A stretch of 39,108 nt of DNA, from positions 1-39,108 of the forward strand of contig CAKOOU010000007.1 of the NCBI GenBank assembly GCA_934098455.1, written 5' to 3'. Of this stretch, positions 18,201 to 24,830 are shown piece by piece. This stretch comes from an uncultured Bacilli bacterium (GTDB lineage: Bacteria > Bacillota_I > Bacilli_A > RF39 > UBA660). The notes beneath the pieces were generated by a model. It was given only the letters and a program-made list of their open reading frames with translations, was not told the origin of the DNA and made no database searches. Every line of letters starts with the position of its first letter. The first letter of the stretch is position 1. The position numbers were made by a program, and so were the translations under genes.

Positions 18201-19825
18201 TTTATAATTTCATCTCTGTAATTATATTCTTCTTTTAATAGCGTAGTCACTTTATTAATTTCATCTTTAGAACTAGCAAAATATCTTAATGTTTTTTCAT
18301 TATTCCATATATATGGCAAATTTATATATTTTTCCCAAAAATGTTTATTACTATTATTTGTTAAAACTGCCATTCTTAACATATCATATCCGTGATATGC
18401 CATTAATTGTAACATTAATCCATCTATAAATCGATTAGTAATTTCTACGTTTCCTATAATTCCAACCTTATTATTTTCTCTAAAATTTAAGGTTATTGGA
18501 ACATCTACTATATCTTTTGATTCATTTATTAATTCTTTTATGATATCTTTTAAATTATCTTCCTCTAAAGTAAAATGTTCTTCAGGATAATTAATATTAA
18601 TATCTGGTTTTCTAGTTCCAATTCCTAATCTTAAATTTAGAAAATCATCATGTTCTGTTTTTCTTTCCCATAGATTTCTAGTTTTATTCAAAATAATTCC
18701 GGCAACATTTTGTAATGGTAAATTATCTTCAATTAAAACTTGTTTTTGATAACCTATTTCATGAAAAATTTCTTCTCTTTTTTGTTCTATATATTTTTTA
18801 TATTTTCTTTTTCTTTTTCTTTCTTTTACAAATCTCATTCTTTTAGTATAAAGCTTTTGCAATAAAGGGAAAACAATCATGCCACCAAGCATAGCTAATG
18901 AAGTTACAATAGGCATCATATTGTCTTTAAATGTTCCTTTACCATTTAGTACATTAGTGATAGCATTTAACCCGCTTACCAAAGAAGTTACCGCCATTAA
19001 CATCATTGGTCCCATTGTATAAATTAAAGGCATTTCTTCGGTATTCTGTTTTTGTGTAGGAGCATCTATTTGAAATGTTTTCGTTTCAATTTTACGTTTG
19101 AATCTTGGTGGTCTTTGATAATATTGATTTGAATTATACAACTTAATATCAACATCTATATTATTACTATAATCTTTTATTTCATAAGGAGTAATTGTTC
19201 TTTTAGAAACTTTTAAAGAATTATAAACTAACTTTCCATTATTGGATACTAGTATTAATCCACCAAAAAAATATATAAAAATACCACCTACAAATATAAT
19301 ATCGCCGCTACTTAAATAATTTTCTTTACTGTAATTATTATTTATGTACATTTTATTTGTATCATCAAGGTTCTTTATTTTAATACTATTTGTATTTTTA
19401 TCTATTTCAATTTGTATTTGTTCTTTTTTTACAATATCATTATTTATTGTTATATCGCACTTGTTTCCAGCACCTATTATTAAATCGGAATTTTTTGAAT
19501 AATCTATTAGTAAATTTTCAAAATTTTCATAAGTTGGAATAGTGTATAAATTAAATCTTTCTCCTGTCAAGATATTCACTAAAAAATATATTTTAAAATT
19601 TTCTAGATTAATAGTATCTAAATAATTTATATTGGATAACCTATTATCAGATAAACTATTAGTTATCTTATATTCATTATTACTTTTTAATATCCACACA
19701 TTATCCTTACTAATAATATTTAGTAAGTTTTTTTGTGTTTTATCAGTTATCCAATGACTTCCTACAATTGTTTCTGGAAGTTTAGAACAAACAATATTTT
19801 TTCCATCTTCTAAAATTAACTTCAT
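15224..19825 (-). CDS. essC: EssC-type FtsK/SpoIIIE ATPase, T7SS motor
   Basis: This 1533-residue motor protein has an FHA-like N-terminal part (about residues 1-200), two membrane segments (about 270-325), and three tandem FtsK/SpoIIIE ATPase domains. Domain 1 has a good Walker A GMTGSGKS (717-724) and Walker B LFIISDEFAE. Domain 2 has GSGGSGKE (1065-1072), where Glu replaces the usual Ser/Thr. Domain 3 has only a remnant (ITGRDYEY). This fits known EssC proteins, in which the first domain does most of the work. It selects and pumps WXG100 and LXG substrates. The start was chosen at ATG 19825, 8 bases after AGGAG; a TTG six bases earlier is less likely. It follows the esaB-like gene by 14 bases. 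No essA, essB or esaA homologue lies in the window. Confidence 0.95.
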   Translation of the reverse strand: MKLILEDGKNIVCSKLPETIVGSHWITDKTQKNLLNIISKDNVWILKSNNEYKITNSLSDNRLSNINYLDTINLENFKIYFLVNILTGERFNLYTIPTYENFENLLIDYSKNSDLIIGAGNKCDITINNDIVKKEQIQIEIDKNTNSIKIKNLDDTNKMYINNNYSKENYLSSGDIIFVGGIFIYFFGGLILVSNNGKLVYNSLKVSKRTITPYEIKDYSNNIDVDIKLYNSNQYYQRPPRFKRKIETKTFQIDAPTQKQNTEEMPLIYTMGPMMLMAVTSLVSGLNAITNVLNGKGTFKDNMMPIVTSLAMLGGMIVFPLLQKLYTKRMRFVKERKRKRKYKKYIEQKREEIFHEIGYQKQVLIEDNLPLQNVAGIILNKTRNLWERKTEHDDFLNLRLGIGTRKPDININYPEEHFTLEEDNLKDIIKELINESKDIVDVPITLNFRENNKVGIIGNVEITNRFIDGLMLQLMAYHGYDMLRMAVLTNNSNKHFWEKYINLPYIWNNEKTLRYFASSKDEINKVTTLLKEEYNYRDEIIKETKNSVNFSPYYIFFIDDINLIKNNALIKEILENKNNLGYTLIMNVDKVDKLPNECAMFVNVEQQQAGLFTNSMTADNQINFIPDFPNFSLRNCIMNVSNTPLDIADGKFVLPKKYSFLEMFDVGNVQQLDSSNRWKNNDIINTLETPVGIDEQGEIFKIDLHEKAHGPHGLVAGMTGSGKSEWIITYILSMAVNYSPEEVQFVLIDYKGGGLALTFDNRENNIKLPHVVGTITNLDIVEIKRSLASIESELKRRQTMFKNAREKLNESSMDIYKYQEKYRNGEVDEPMSHLFIISDEFAELKVQQPEFMDKLISTARIGRSLGVHLILATQKPSGVVDDQIWSNSKFRVCLKVQDKSDSNDMLKRPDAAMLKETGRFYLQVGYNEFFAKGQSAYAGSPYYESEKRITLVDSTIDFVDEMGNNYKKGNIKKNNTQYVYKGEELPNVLNYVINVAKNTRLNIKPLWLTRIPDVIYVDKLKEKYNYQKENYVLNPIIGEYDDPNKQKQDLLALPISNDGNVLIYGSGGSGKENLLTTMVYSLISNYTLKELNIYILDFGSEVLNNFIDAPHVADIIHIGNDEKINNFFKLIEKEINARKREFAKYNGNYMDYIKSGNSKPNMLVIINSYEIFNDSYEDYVDKLIDMLRDANKYGIYFVVTVSAVNGIRSKVSQNFKNVLTLQLNDETDYPVILGKTEGKVPSKAYGRGLIKIGSILEFQTAYVSKKETLYEDIKHYCKELALAIKLKATPVPILPEMVSFDDLKDGIKDISNLPIGLIKDTLEPAYISIGESSPYLITGRDYEYLLSFSDKLCYIISKINTNNFVFDCKFTFDNFAYPNILYKNRNFSEELNKINSFVEQVYETLKINDFNDKYIKGIKKVTLVIIGLEKFISSISSEEKNIFENILKKNKEINKIQFIFIDIVSNLKKCEIESFYKENVSNGSGLFIGDGFGDQYTIKPSKASQAYYNPIGSSYAYLVKNGVVNFVKIIEKI

Positions 19826-19839
19826 TTTCAAAACTCCTA

Positions 19840-20094
19840 TTATATTAAAGCTAGTATTGTTCCATTTTTCATACCACTTTTTATTATTTCAATATTATTG
19901 TTATAAATTTTATTATCTAGTACATCATATAAACATAACTTATTATCAACAGCAAACACTCCAGTTAATTCATTTATTGAATTATTTAATATTAAAATCA
20001 CTTCTCCAACGCTTTTATTAACAGGTATAAAAACATTATATCTTTCCCCGATTGCTGGGACAATTATATCAACATTTATTTTATTATCCTTCAT
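19840..20094 (-). CDS. esaB: EsaB/YukD-like ubiquitin-fold T7SS protein
   Basis: This 84-residue protein has the beta-grasp pattern of YukD/EsaB: an N-terminal strand INVDIIVPAIGERYNVFIP, a helix VGEVILILNNSINEL, and a C-terminal NGTILALI. It is the first gene of the esaB-essC transcript. Family members are cytosolic ubiquitin-like proteins needed for or regulating T7 secretion. The promoter on the minus strand has TGTGACA at the -35 position and TATAAT, overlapping a probable operator. Confidence 0.82.
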   Translation of the reverse strand: MKDNKINVDIIVPAIGERYNVFIPVNKSVGEVILILNNSINELTGVFAVDNKLCLYDVLDNKIYNNNIEIIKSGMKNGTILALI

Positions 20095-20125
20095 AATATC
20101 TCACCCTTTATTTCAATCAAAACAA

Positions 20126-20186
20126 TTATATCACATTTTTTCAAATGGTGTCACATTTTATAAAAAATTGTAATTAATTTGTGACA
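20126..20186. promoter_or_regulatory. divergent promoter region with TGTCACA/TGTGACA inverted repeat
   Basis: Between the divergent esaB-like gene and the regulator, TGTCACA (20149-20155) and TGTGACA (20180-20186) form a perfect 7-bp inverted repeat. The left arm doubles as the minus-strand -35 (GTGACA, 18 bases before TATAAT at 20131-20126). The right arm lies just after a plausible plus-strand -10 (TATAAA, 20159-20164). A repressor bound here would control both directions. Confidence 0.55.
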
Positions 20187-20204
20187 ATTTAATGAGGTGG
20201 TACT

Positions 20205-20645
20205 ATGCAAACTGATAGATTAATATATGTAAGAGAAGAAAAAGATTTAAAACAAATAGATGTTTCAAAATTATTAAATATTGATAGGAGTGCATTATCT
20301 CATTGGGAAAGAAACTCGAGAACAATTCCATTAACAAAATTAAATGACCTATGTAATTTATATCAAGTTTCTATGGATTTTATTTTCAATTTAACCGACC
20401 AACGTACTTATAAAAGCTTATCATCTACAACTTTAAATAAAGAAAAAATTGGCAAAAGGATATTAGAAATAAGAAAAAGATATGGCTTAACGTTGGAAGA
20501 TATTGCAAACCAATTCAACTCTGCTACTTCAACAGTATGGGGATATGAAAATGGTAAATTTCTTATTTCAACAACTTTTGTTTATGATTTAGCAAAAAAA
20601 TACCAATTATCTATGGATTGGATTTGTTGCAGAATAGATGATTAA
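20205..20645 (+). CDS. double-HTH XRE-family regulator, divergent from the T7SS genes
   Basis: This 146-residue protein contains two Cro/C1-type HTH domains. The first is at about residues 5-60 (LKQIDVSKLLNIDRSALSHW) and the second at about 80-140 (LTLEDIANQFNSATSTVWGY). Each ends in a similar SMDFIF or SMDWIC segment, so it arose by internal duplication. Its divergent position beside an inverted repeat points to a local regulator of the T7SS locus and of itself. The start follows GAGGTGG. No effector domain is visible. Confidence 0.88.
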   Translation: MQTDRLIYVREEKDLKQIDVSKLLNIDRSALSHWERNSRTIPLTKLNDLCNLYQVSMDFIFNLTDQRTYKSLSSTTLNKEKIGKRILEIRKRYGLTLEDIANQFNSATSTVWGYENGKFLISTTFVYDLAKKYQLSMDWICCRIDD

Positions 20646-20892
20646 GAATAGATAGGGTCCATATTCATAAATAAAAAAAGAATGAAATATATTTCATTCA
20701 CTAACACTTTGATATTTGTTTTTATTTTTAATAAAATTTTATTGTGATATTTATGATTCTTTGTACTCAAGACGCTAAGGATTTTCATCTTTATAAAAAA
20801 GATATTGATAACAAAAAAGTTAGATTTAAAATTCAAATTATTTTCTCTAAATAGTGGCCTGTTTTTCTTAAAACTTTCATTCATTTAAACAT
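20646..20892. other. non-coding or decayed stretch with a minus-strand terminator
   Basis: I find no credible gene here. A perfect hairpin GAATGAAATA/TATTTCATTC (20680-20699) is followed on the minus strand by seven T (20679-20673), a good terminator for a minus-strand transcript. An 80-codon open frame runs straight through that hairpin, lacks a ribosome site and overlaps the regulator's stop, so I do not call it. A decayed gene or small RNA is possible. Confidence 0.4.
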
Positions 20893-20955
20893 TAGACAAG
20901 TTGTTTTATAATGATATACTATAAATGTGAATATCCTTAATGAAGGGTTAGATTT

Positions 20956-21175
20956 ATGAATAAGAATAATTGGCAAAATTGCTTTGGTACTGATACTAAA
21001 ATATATATATCTTTAAATTCTACAAATGTAAATTTGAAGATCCTGTACCAGATTGACTTTTGGATGAGTTTGGAGTTTTTTCTCTATTAAATAAAAAAAT
21101 CCCCAAAAAAATTTTAAAATGACTTGTCCTAAATGTGAAAAAGAGACAATGCAATATAAAAATGATAATGAATAG
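20956..21175 (+). pseudogene. decayed small gene with its own promoter and terminator
   Basis: A promoter TAGACA (20893-20898) and TATACT (20915-20920), spacer 16, and a GAAGGG ribosome site lead to an ATG at 20956. The open frame runs only 44 codons. Plausible protein sequence jumps frame: MNKNNWQNCFGTDTKIYISL in frame 1, then FYKCKFEDPVPD in frame 3, a TGA where Trp would fit, then LLDEFGVFSLLNKK. Next comes MTCPKCEKETMQYKNDNE in frame 2, with CPKC suggesting a zinc ribbon. This reads as one ancestral gene of about 75 codons with two frameshifts and a nonsense change. Alternatively, the 44-codon ORF is a genuine small gene. Confidence 0.45.
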
Positions 21176-21197
21176 TCACTATCACTTTTTTTATATG
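21163..21197 (+). terminator. intrinsic terminator of the decayed small gene
   Basis: GATAATGA and TCACTATC form an 8-pair stem with one mismatch and a 4-base loop, followed by seven T. It sits at the end of the decayed gene and supports a once-functional transcription unit. Confidence 0.65.
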
Positions 21198-21256
21198 AGT
21201 AGATTTATTTATCTGCTTTTTTTGTTTATTTACTAAAAACGTTTTTCCCTAATGTA

Positions 21257-21284
21257 TAAAACAGTAGATTTTTATTCTACTGTT
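21257..21284 (-). terminator. glmS terminator with the stop codon in the loop
   Basis: The arms ACAGTAGA (21261-21268) and TCTACTGT (21276-21283) pair perfectly. On the minus strand the TAA stop of glmS lies in the loop and a short T tract follows. Confidence 0.65.
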
Positions 21285-23092
21285 ACTGATTTGGCAAGGT
21301 TTCTAGGTTGATCAATGTCTTCACCACGTAGTTTTGCTATTTCATATGACAATAGTTGAAAATTTGGTGAAATTATTAATGGTTCTGTGAATGCAGTTTG
21401 ATTTGTAACTACAATTTTATTGTTATAAAAATTGGAACTTTTATATTCTTTCATTATTTTATCTGTTGTTAAAAGAGTAACGTCTGCTCCTCTTGCAATT
21501 GTTTCTTTTATATTACTTATAGTTTTTTCTGCAATAGATTTATCTGTTATAATTGATATTACTTCAGTATTATTTTCTATTAAAGATATTGTTCCATGTT
21601 TCAATTCTCCTGCTTCATAAGCTTCACTATGCATATAAGATATTTCTTTTAGTTTTAAAGATGCTTCCATACATAATGATGCATCTATTTTTCTTCCTAT
21701 AAAAAATACGTTTTTCTTATTATATATTTCTTTTGCTATATTGTAATATGTTTCTCTATTGTTGATAACTTCTAATAGTATTTTATCTAAACCTTTATAG
21801 TCTTTTATAATTTTCTTAATTAGTTCTTTATCTAATAAATCTTTTTTAATTGAAGTAGCGAAGGCTAATAGTGATAAAACTAATACTTGCATTAAATAAG
21901 CTTTTGTTGTTGCAACTGCTATTTCATATCCTGCATTTAAGTATATTACATTATCTACTTCACGAGCAATAGATGAACCTACTACGTTAATTATACCTAA
22001 TGTATCAATATTATTTTCTTTTGCTAATCTAAGGGCTGCAAGTGTATCTGCTGTTTCTCCCGATTGTGAAATTAATATTACTAAAGTTTCTTTATCAAAG
22101 AAATGTTTACTATATCTGTATTCACTTGCAACGTAACAATGTGTTTCAATATTTGCATACTCTTCTAAAAGATTTTTACCAACTAATCCTGCATGATATG
22201 CACTTCCGCAAGCAACTATTTCTATTTTTTTATATTTTGTTATATCTGGTATTTTTGTAAGTAATGTTTTTTCATCTTTTAAATATAAATTAATAAATTC
22301 TTTAACTAGTGTTGGTTCATCATATATTTCTTTTAACATATAATGTTCAAAACCATTTTTTAACGCTGCTTCTTTGCTACCTTCAAATTCTTTTATTTCA
22401 TATTTTTTTTCATTTAAATTTTTGTTGTATATTTTTATAGAATCTTCTTTTATTACAGCAATATCTTGTTGGTCTAGTAGTAGATATTTATTTGTTTCAT
22501 TTAATATTGCTGGTACATCACTTGCTATAAAGTTTTCATTTTTGTTAGTTGCTACAATAAGCGGACTATCCTTTCTTGTTGCATATATTGTATCTAATTC
22601 ATCATCAAAAATTATTCCAAATGCGTAGCTTCCTCTTATTTTTTCTTGAACTAATTTTATTGTTTGTAATTTATTTTTTGTTTCTTTATATATTTTATCT
22701 ATATATGCACATGCTATTTCTGAATCAGTATCTGATATAAAATTATATCCATCTTTTAATAGTTCTTTTTTTATTTCTTCATAATTTTCAATTATTCCGT
22801 TATGTACTAAAGTAATATTTCCGTTTTTGTGAGGATGAGCGTTCTTAAAACTAGGTTCTCCATGAGTAGCCCATCTTGTATGTCCAATTCCTATATTAGA
22901 TTCTTTTAAATCTTTTATTTCTGTTTCTAAATTTTTTATTTTTCCAGAGGATTTTACTATTTTTATTTTATTATCTTCTAATACTGCTATTCCTGCAGAG
23001 TCGTATCCTCTATATTCTAAAGATTTTAAACCATTAATAATTACATTGATTGCCTTTTTTTCCTTACCTATATATCCTATTATTCCACACAT
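21272..23092 (-). CDS. glmS: glutamine-fructose-6-phosphate aminotransferase (GlmS)
   Basis: This 606-residue enzyme makes glucosamine-6-phosphate from fructose-6-phosphate and glutamine, the first step to UDP-GlcNAc and peptidoglycan. The N-terminal nucleophile C2 follows Met in MCGIIGYIG. The glutaminase domain (about residues 1-230) contains YRGYDSAGIA and GHTRWATHGEPS. Two SIS sugar-isomerase domains follow (VACGSAYHAG and LISQSGETADTL in the first). The end DQPRNLAKSVTVE is the conserved C-terminus. Length is normal for the family. It is preceded by a glmS ribozyme, so product feedback acts on its own mRNA. The ribosome site is AAGGAG. Confidence 0.98.
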   Translation of the reverse strand: MCGIIGYIGKEKKAINVIINGLKSLEYRGYDSAGIAVLEDNKIKIVKSSGKIKNLETEIKDLKESNIGIGHTRWATHGEPSFKNAHPHKNGNITLVHNGIIENYEEIKKELLKDGYNFISDTDSEIACAYIDKIYKETKNKLQTIKLVQEKIRGSYAFGIIFDDELDTIYATRKDSPLIVATNKNENFIASDVPAILNETNKYLLLDQQDIAVIKEDSIKIYNKNLNEKKYEIKEFEGSKEAALKNGFEHYMLKEIYDEPTLVKEFINLYLKDEKTLLTKIPDITKYKKIEIVACGSAYHAGLVGKNLLEEYANIETHCYVASEYRYSKHFFDKETLVILISQSGETADTLAALRLAKENNIDTLGIINVVGSSIAREVDNVIYLNAGYEIAVATTKAYLMQVLVLSLLAFATSIKKDLLDKELIKKIIKDYKGLDKILLEVINNRETYYNIAKEIYNKKNVFFIGRKIDASLCMEASLKLKEISYMHSEAYEAGELKHGTISLIENNTEVISIITDKSIAEKTISNIKETIARGADVTLLTTDKIMKEYKSSNFYNNKIVVTNQTAFTEPLIISPNFQLLSYEIAKLRGEDIDQPRNLAKSVTVE

Positions 23093-23158
23093 AATAACTC
23101 CTTCTATATAAGTAAAGATGATATATATTTTGTTATAATATTGATTTTATTTTTTGTT

Positions 23159-23252
23159 ATATATCTATCGAGTACTTAACCCGTAGTAGCATCCGCCGAA
23201 TTTTCGATAACTACTAACCTCGTCAACTATTGTTAGTTCTGGCGCTCATTAT
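23159..23252 (-). ncRNA. glmS self-cleaving ribozyme/riboswitch
   Basis: On the minus strand the conserved core reads GCGCCAGAACT, AGTTGACGAGG, TTATCG, TTCGGCGGATG, then a TCGATAG closing segment. This is the glmS ribozyme consensus in the correct order, about 70 bases upstream of glmS. The expected cleavage is between A 23246 and G 23245, activated by glucosamine-6-phosphate. Confidence 0.94.
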
Positions 23253-23295
23253 AAACTAAAAACCTATCCTCCCTATTAGATTATAACTAATATTT

Positions 23296-23324
23296 AGTAT
23301 ATAGTATTTTTTTGTTTTTGTCTA
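23296..23324 (-). promoter_or_regulatory. glmS promoter
   Basis: On the minus strand TAGACA (23324-23319) and TATACT (23301-23296) are separated by exactly 17 bases. Transcription would start about 40 bases before the ribozyme core and lies just left of repeat copy 2. Confidence 0.65.
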
Positions 23325-23394
23325 TATGGTAATTTTTTTAAGATTAATGTAATATATATATTGACACAAATTATTATTGTGATAAAATTTAATT

Positions 23395-23466
23395 AGGGAA
23401 CATTCATTTACAGAATGTCTACCTGAGTTGATAGACACACGTATTTATTACGTGTCCTTTTTTTTT
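23395..23466 (+). ncRNA. predicted antitoxin RNA, copy 2 (divergent loop)
   Basis: The promoter is TTGACA (23361-23366) and TAAAAT (23383-23388), spacer 16. The terminator has arms ACACGT (23437-23442) and ACGTGT (23450-23455) and nine T. The stem TGTCTA/TAGACA is kept, but the loop is CCTGAGTTGA instead of CCTACCTCGGA. This cuts complementarity to the toxin ribosome site from nine to six bases. It may have changed target or rely on 3'-UTR pairing. Confidence 0.68.
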
Positions 23467-23507
23467 GGACTATAAAAAATACTAGTGTCTAATTAATATT
23501 CAACCAA

Positions 23508-23600
23508 TTACCCCCTGAAGAGTATTTTAGATAAAATAATCAATTTGATTATTATTATGAATTTATCACATATTTTTAAAATAAATGATTTATTACTCAT
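23508..23600 (-). CDS. small hydrophobic cationic peptide, predicted type I toxin, copy 2
   Basis: This 30-codon ORF differs from copy 1 at only three residues: Phe11 to Cys, Leu16 to Ile, and Val17 to Ile. Hydrophobic character and all charged residues are retained. AAGGAGG precedes the ATG. The candidate promoter is better than in copy 1: TTGACA (23714-23709) and TATTTA (23690-23685), spacer 18. The same leader segment CTACCTAC can fold over the ribosome site. The toxin role is inferred from architecture. Confidence 0.68.
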   Translation of the reverse strand: MSNKSFILKICDKFIIIIKLIILSKILFRG

Positions 23601-23737
23601 ATAATCAACCTACCTCCTTAAAAAGTTGTAGGTAGACACTAAGAAATGAATGTTCGATTAGATATACTACAATAGTTTTAAATATAAATAAAGTGATTCG
23701 ACAAAACTTGTCAAAAGTTTTTTATTGTGTAAAAAAA

Positions 23738-23927
23738 TAGTAGATTTTTGTTCTGCTGTTACTATAAATATTCAGTTTTTAAGAAAAAAAGTTGATACTT
23801 AATTTTTTTTAATTTATAAATTCTTTTAAGGTGACATTATTCATTTATTCCACGTCTTTCTATAATTAAAATTATGTCTTTTTTATATTATAGATTGCTA
23901 AAATTTTTCTTATAATTAAAAAGAAAA
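23738..23927. other. intergenic stretch with a remnant of a glmS 3' end
   Basis: Bases 23740-23765 match the last codons and terminator hairpin of glmS (21266-21291) at 23 of 26 positions. On the minus strand they read V-T-A-E-Q where glmS reads V-T-V-E-stop. The rest of the stretch is A/T-rich with nothing recognisable. It suggests an ancient duplicate of glmS once lay upstream of repeat 2. Confidence 0.5.
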
Positions 23928-24764
23928 TTATTTGTCATAATCTTCTAAAAATGATTTATATTTTCCGTCTTTTTTTGTACCTAGTACACAGTTTAGATTA
24001 ATGTTATCTAAAGCTTTAAATATGTTATAGTCTATATCTTTATTTACTTTTCTTAAATTTTGTATTAGTTCTTTCATTTCTTTTCTTTTACTAATATTTT
24101 CTGTACTATTTGCAGTTCTTTCTGTGAATTTACAAGCACAATTTATAAAAGCTAAGTTATTTGAGTTTTTCCAAGATATTATTGATTGTTCTTTTACTAG
24201 ATAAAGTGGCCTAATTAATTCTAAACCAGGGAAGTTATCTGAATGTAATTTTGGCATCATAGTTTTTATTTCTGAACCATAAAACATTGAAAGTAAAGTT
24301 GTTTCTATTACATCATCAAAGTGATGTCCTAATGCTATTTTATTGCAATCTAATTCTTTTGCTTTGTTATATAAGTATCCTCTTCTCATTCTTGCACACA
24401 TATAACATGGATGTTCTTTATTTAATTTATTTGCTACTTCAAAAATGTCTGTTTCAAATATATTTATATCTATATTTAATTTTTTTGCATTTTCTATTAT
24501 TTTATTTTTTGTTTCTTCTTTATATCCAGGATCCATTACTATATAGTTAACATTAAAATTTATTTTTCCATGTCTTTTTAATTCTTGAATACATTTTGCT
24601 AATAAAAATGAGTCTTTCCCACCTGATATACAAACCATAATATTATCATTTTCTTTTATTAATTCGTAATCATTTACAGCACGTATAAATTTGCTCCATA
24701 TTTCTTTTCTATATTTTTTTATTATACTTTTTTCTATAATTTTATGTTCTTCCACTAATCTCAA
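23928..24764 (-). CDS. TtcA-family tRNA thiolation/PP-loop ATPase
   Basis: This 278-residue PP-loop enzyme has the SGGKDS motif (about residues 48-53) that binds ATP. It also has a CYMCARMRRG cysteine pair near residue 120, an ALGHHFDDVIETTLLSMFYG motif, and a second pair in INCACKF. This is the TtcA layout, in which cysteines hold an Fe-S cluster for 2-thiocytidine at tRNA position 32. Bacillota members of this family often serve other, less defined sulfur-transfer roles, so the substrate is not certain. It is a single gene with no close upstream partner. Confidence 0.85.
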   Translation of the reverse strand: MRLVEEHKIIEKSIIKKYRKEIWSKFIRAVNDYELIKENDNIMVCISGGKDSFLLAKCIQELKRHGKINFNVNYIVMDPGYKEETKNKIIENAKKLNIDINIFETDIFEVANKLNKEHPCYMCARMRRGYLYNKAKELDCNKIALGHHFDDVIETTLLSMFYGSEIKTMMPKLHSDNFPGLELIRPLYLVKEQSIISWKNSNNLAFINCACKFTERTANSTENISKRKEMKELIQNLRKVNKDIDYNIFKALDNINLNCVLGTKKDGKYKSFLEDYDK

Positions 24765-24830
24765 ACTTCTTTCTCTTTGTTTAATTTTTTATATTATAAA
24801 TATAGGATTATTTTAAGTCAATAAATTTTG

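Larger units (their letters stand above)
23352..23737. repeat. direct repeat copy 2: type I toxin-antitoxin-like module
   Basis: This is the second copy of the 387-base block at 6274-6660, one base shorter and about 96% identical, in the same orientation 17.1 kb away. Roughly a third of all differences fall within the 11-base loop of the antitoxin RNA. The promoter, terminator, toxin start, stop and ribosome site are intact. Confidence 0.92.

Noticed and set aside
20642..20884. 80-codon minus-strand open frame
   Set aside because: It has no ribosome site, runs through a strong terminator hairpin and overlaps the regulator's stop.
20956..21120. TGA read as tryptophan (mycoplasma code)
   Set aside because: TGA serves as a normal stop for agrB and the CmpB-like gene and Trp is TGG throughout; the single in-frame TGA here also needs frameshifts on both sides.
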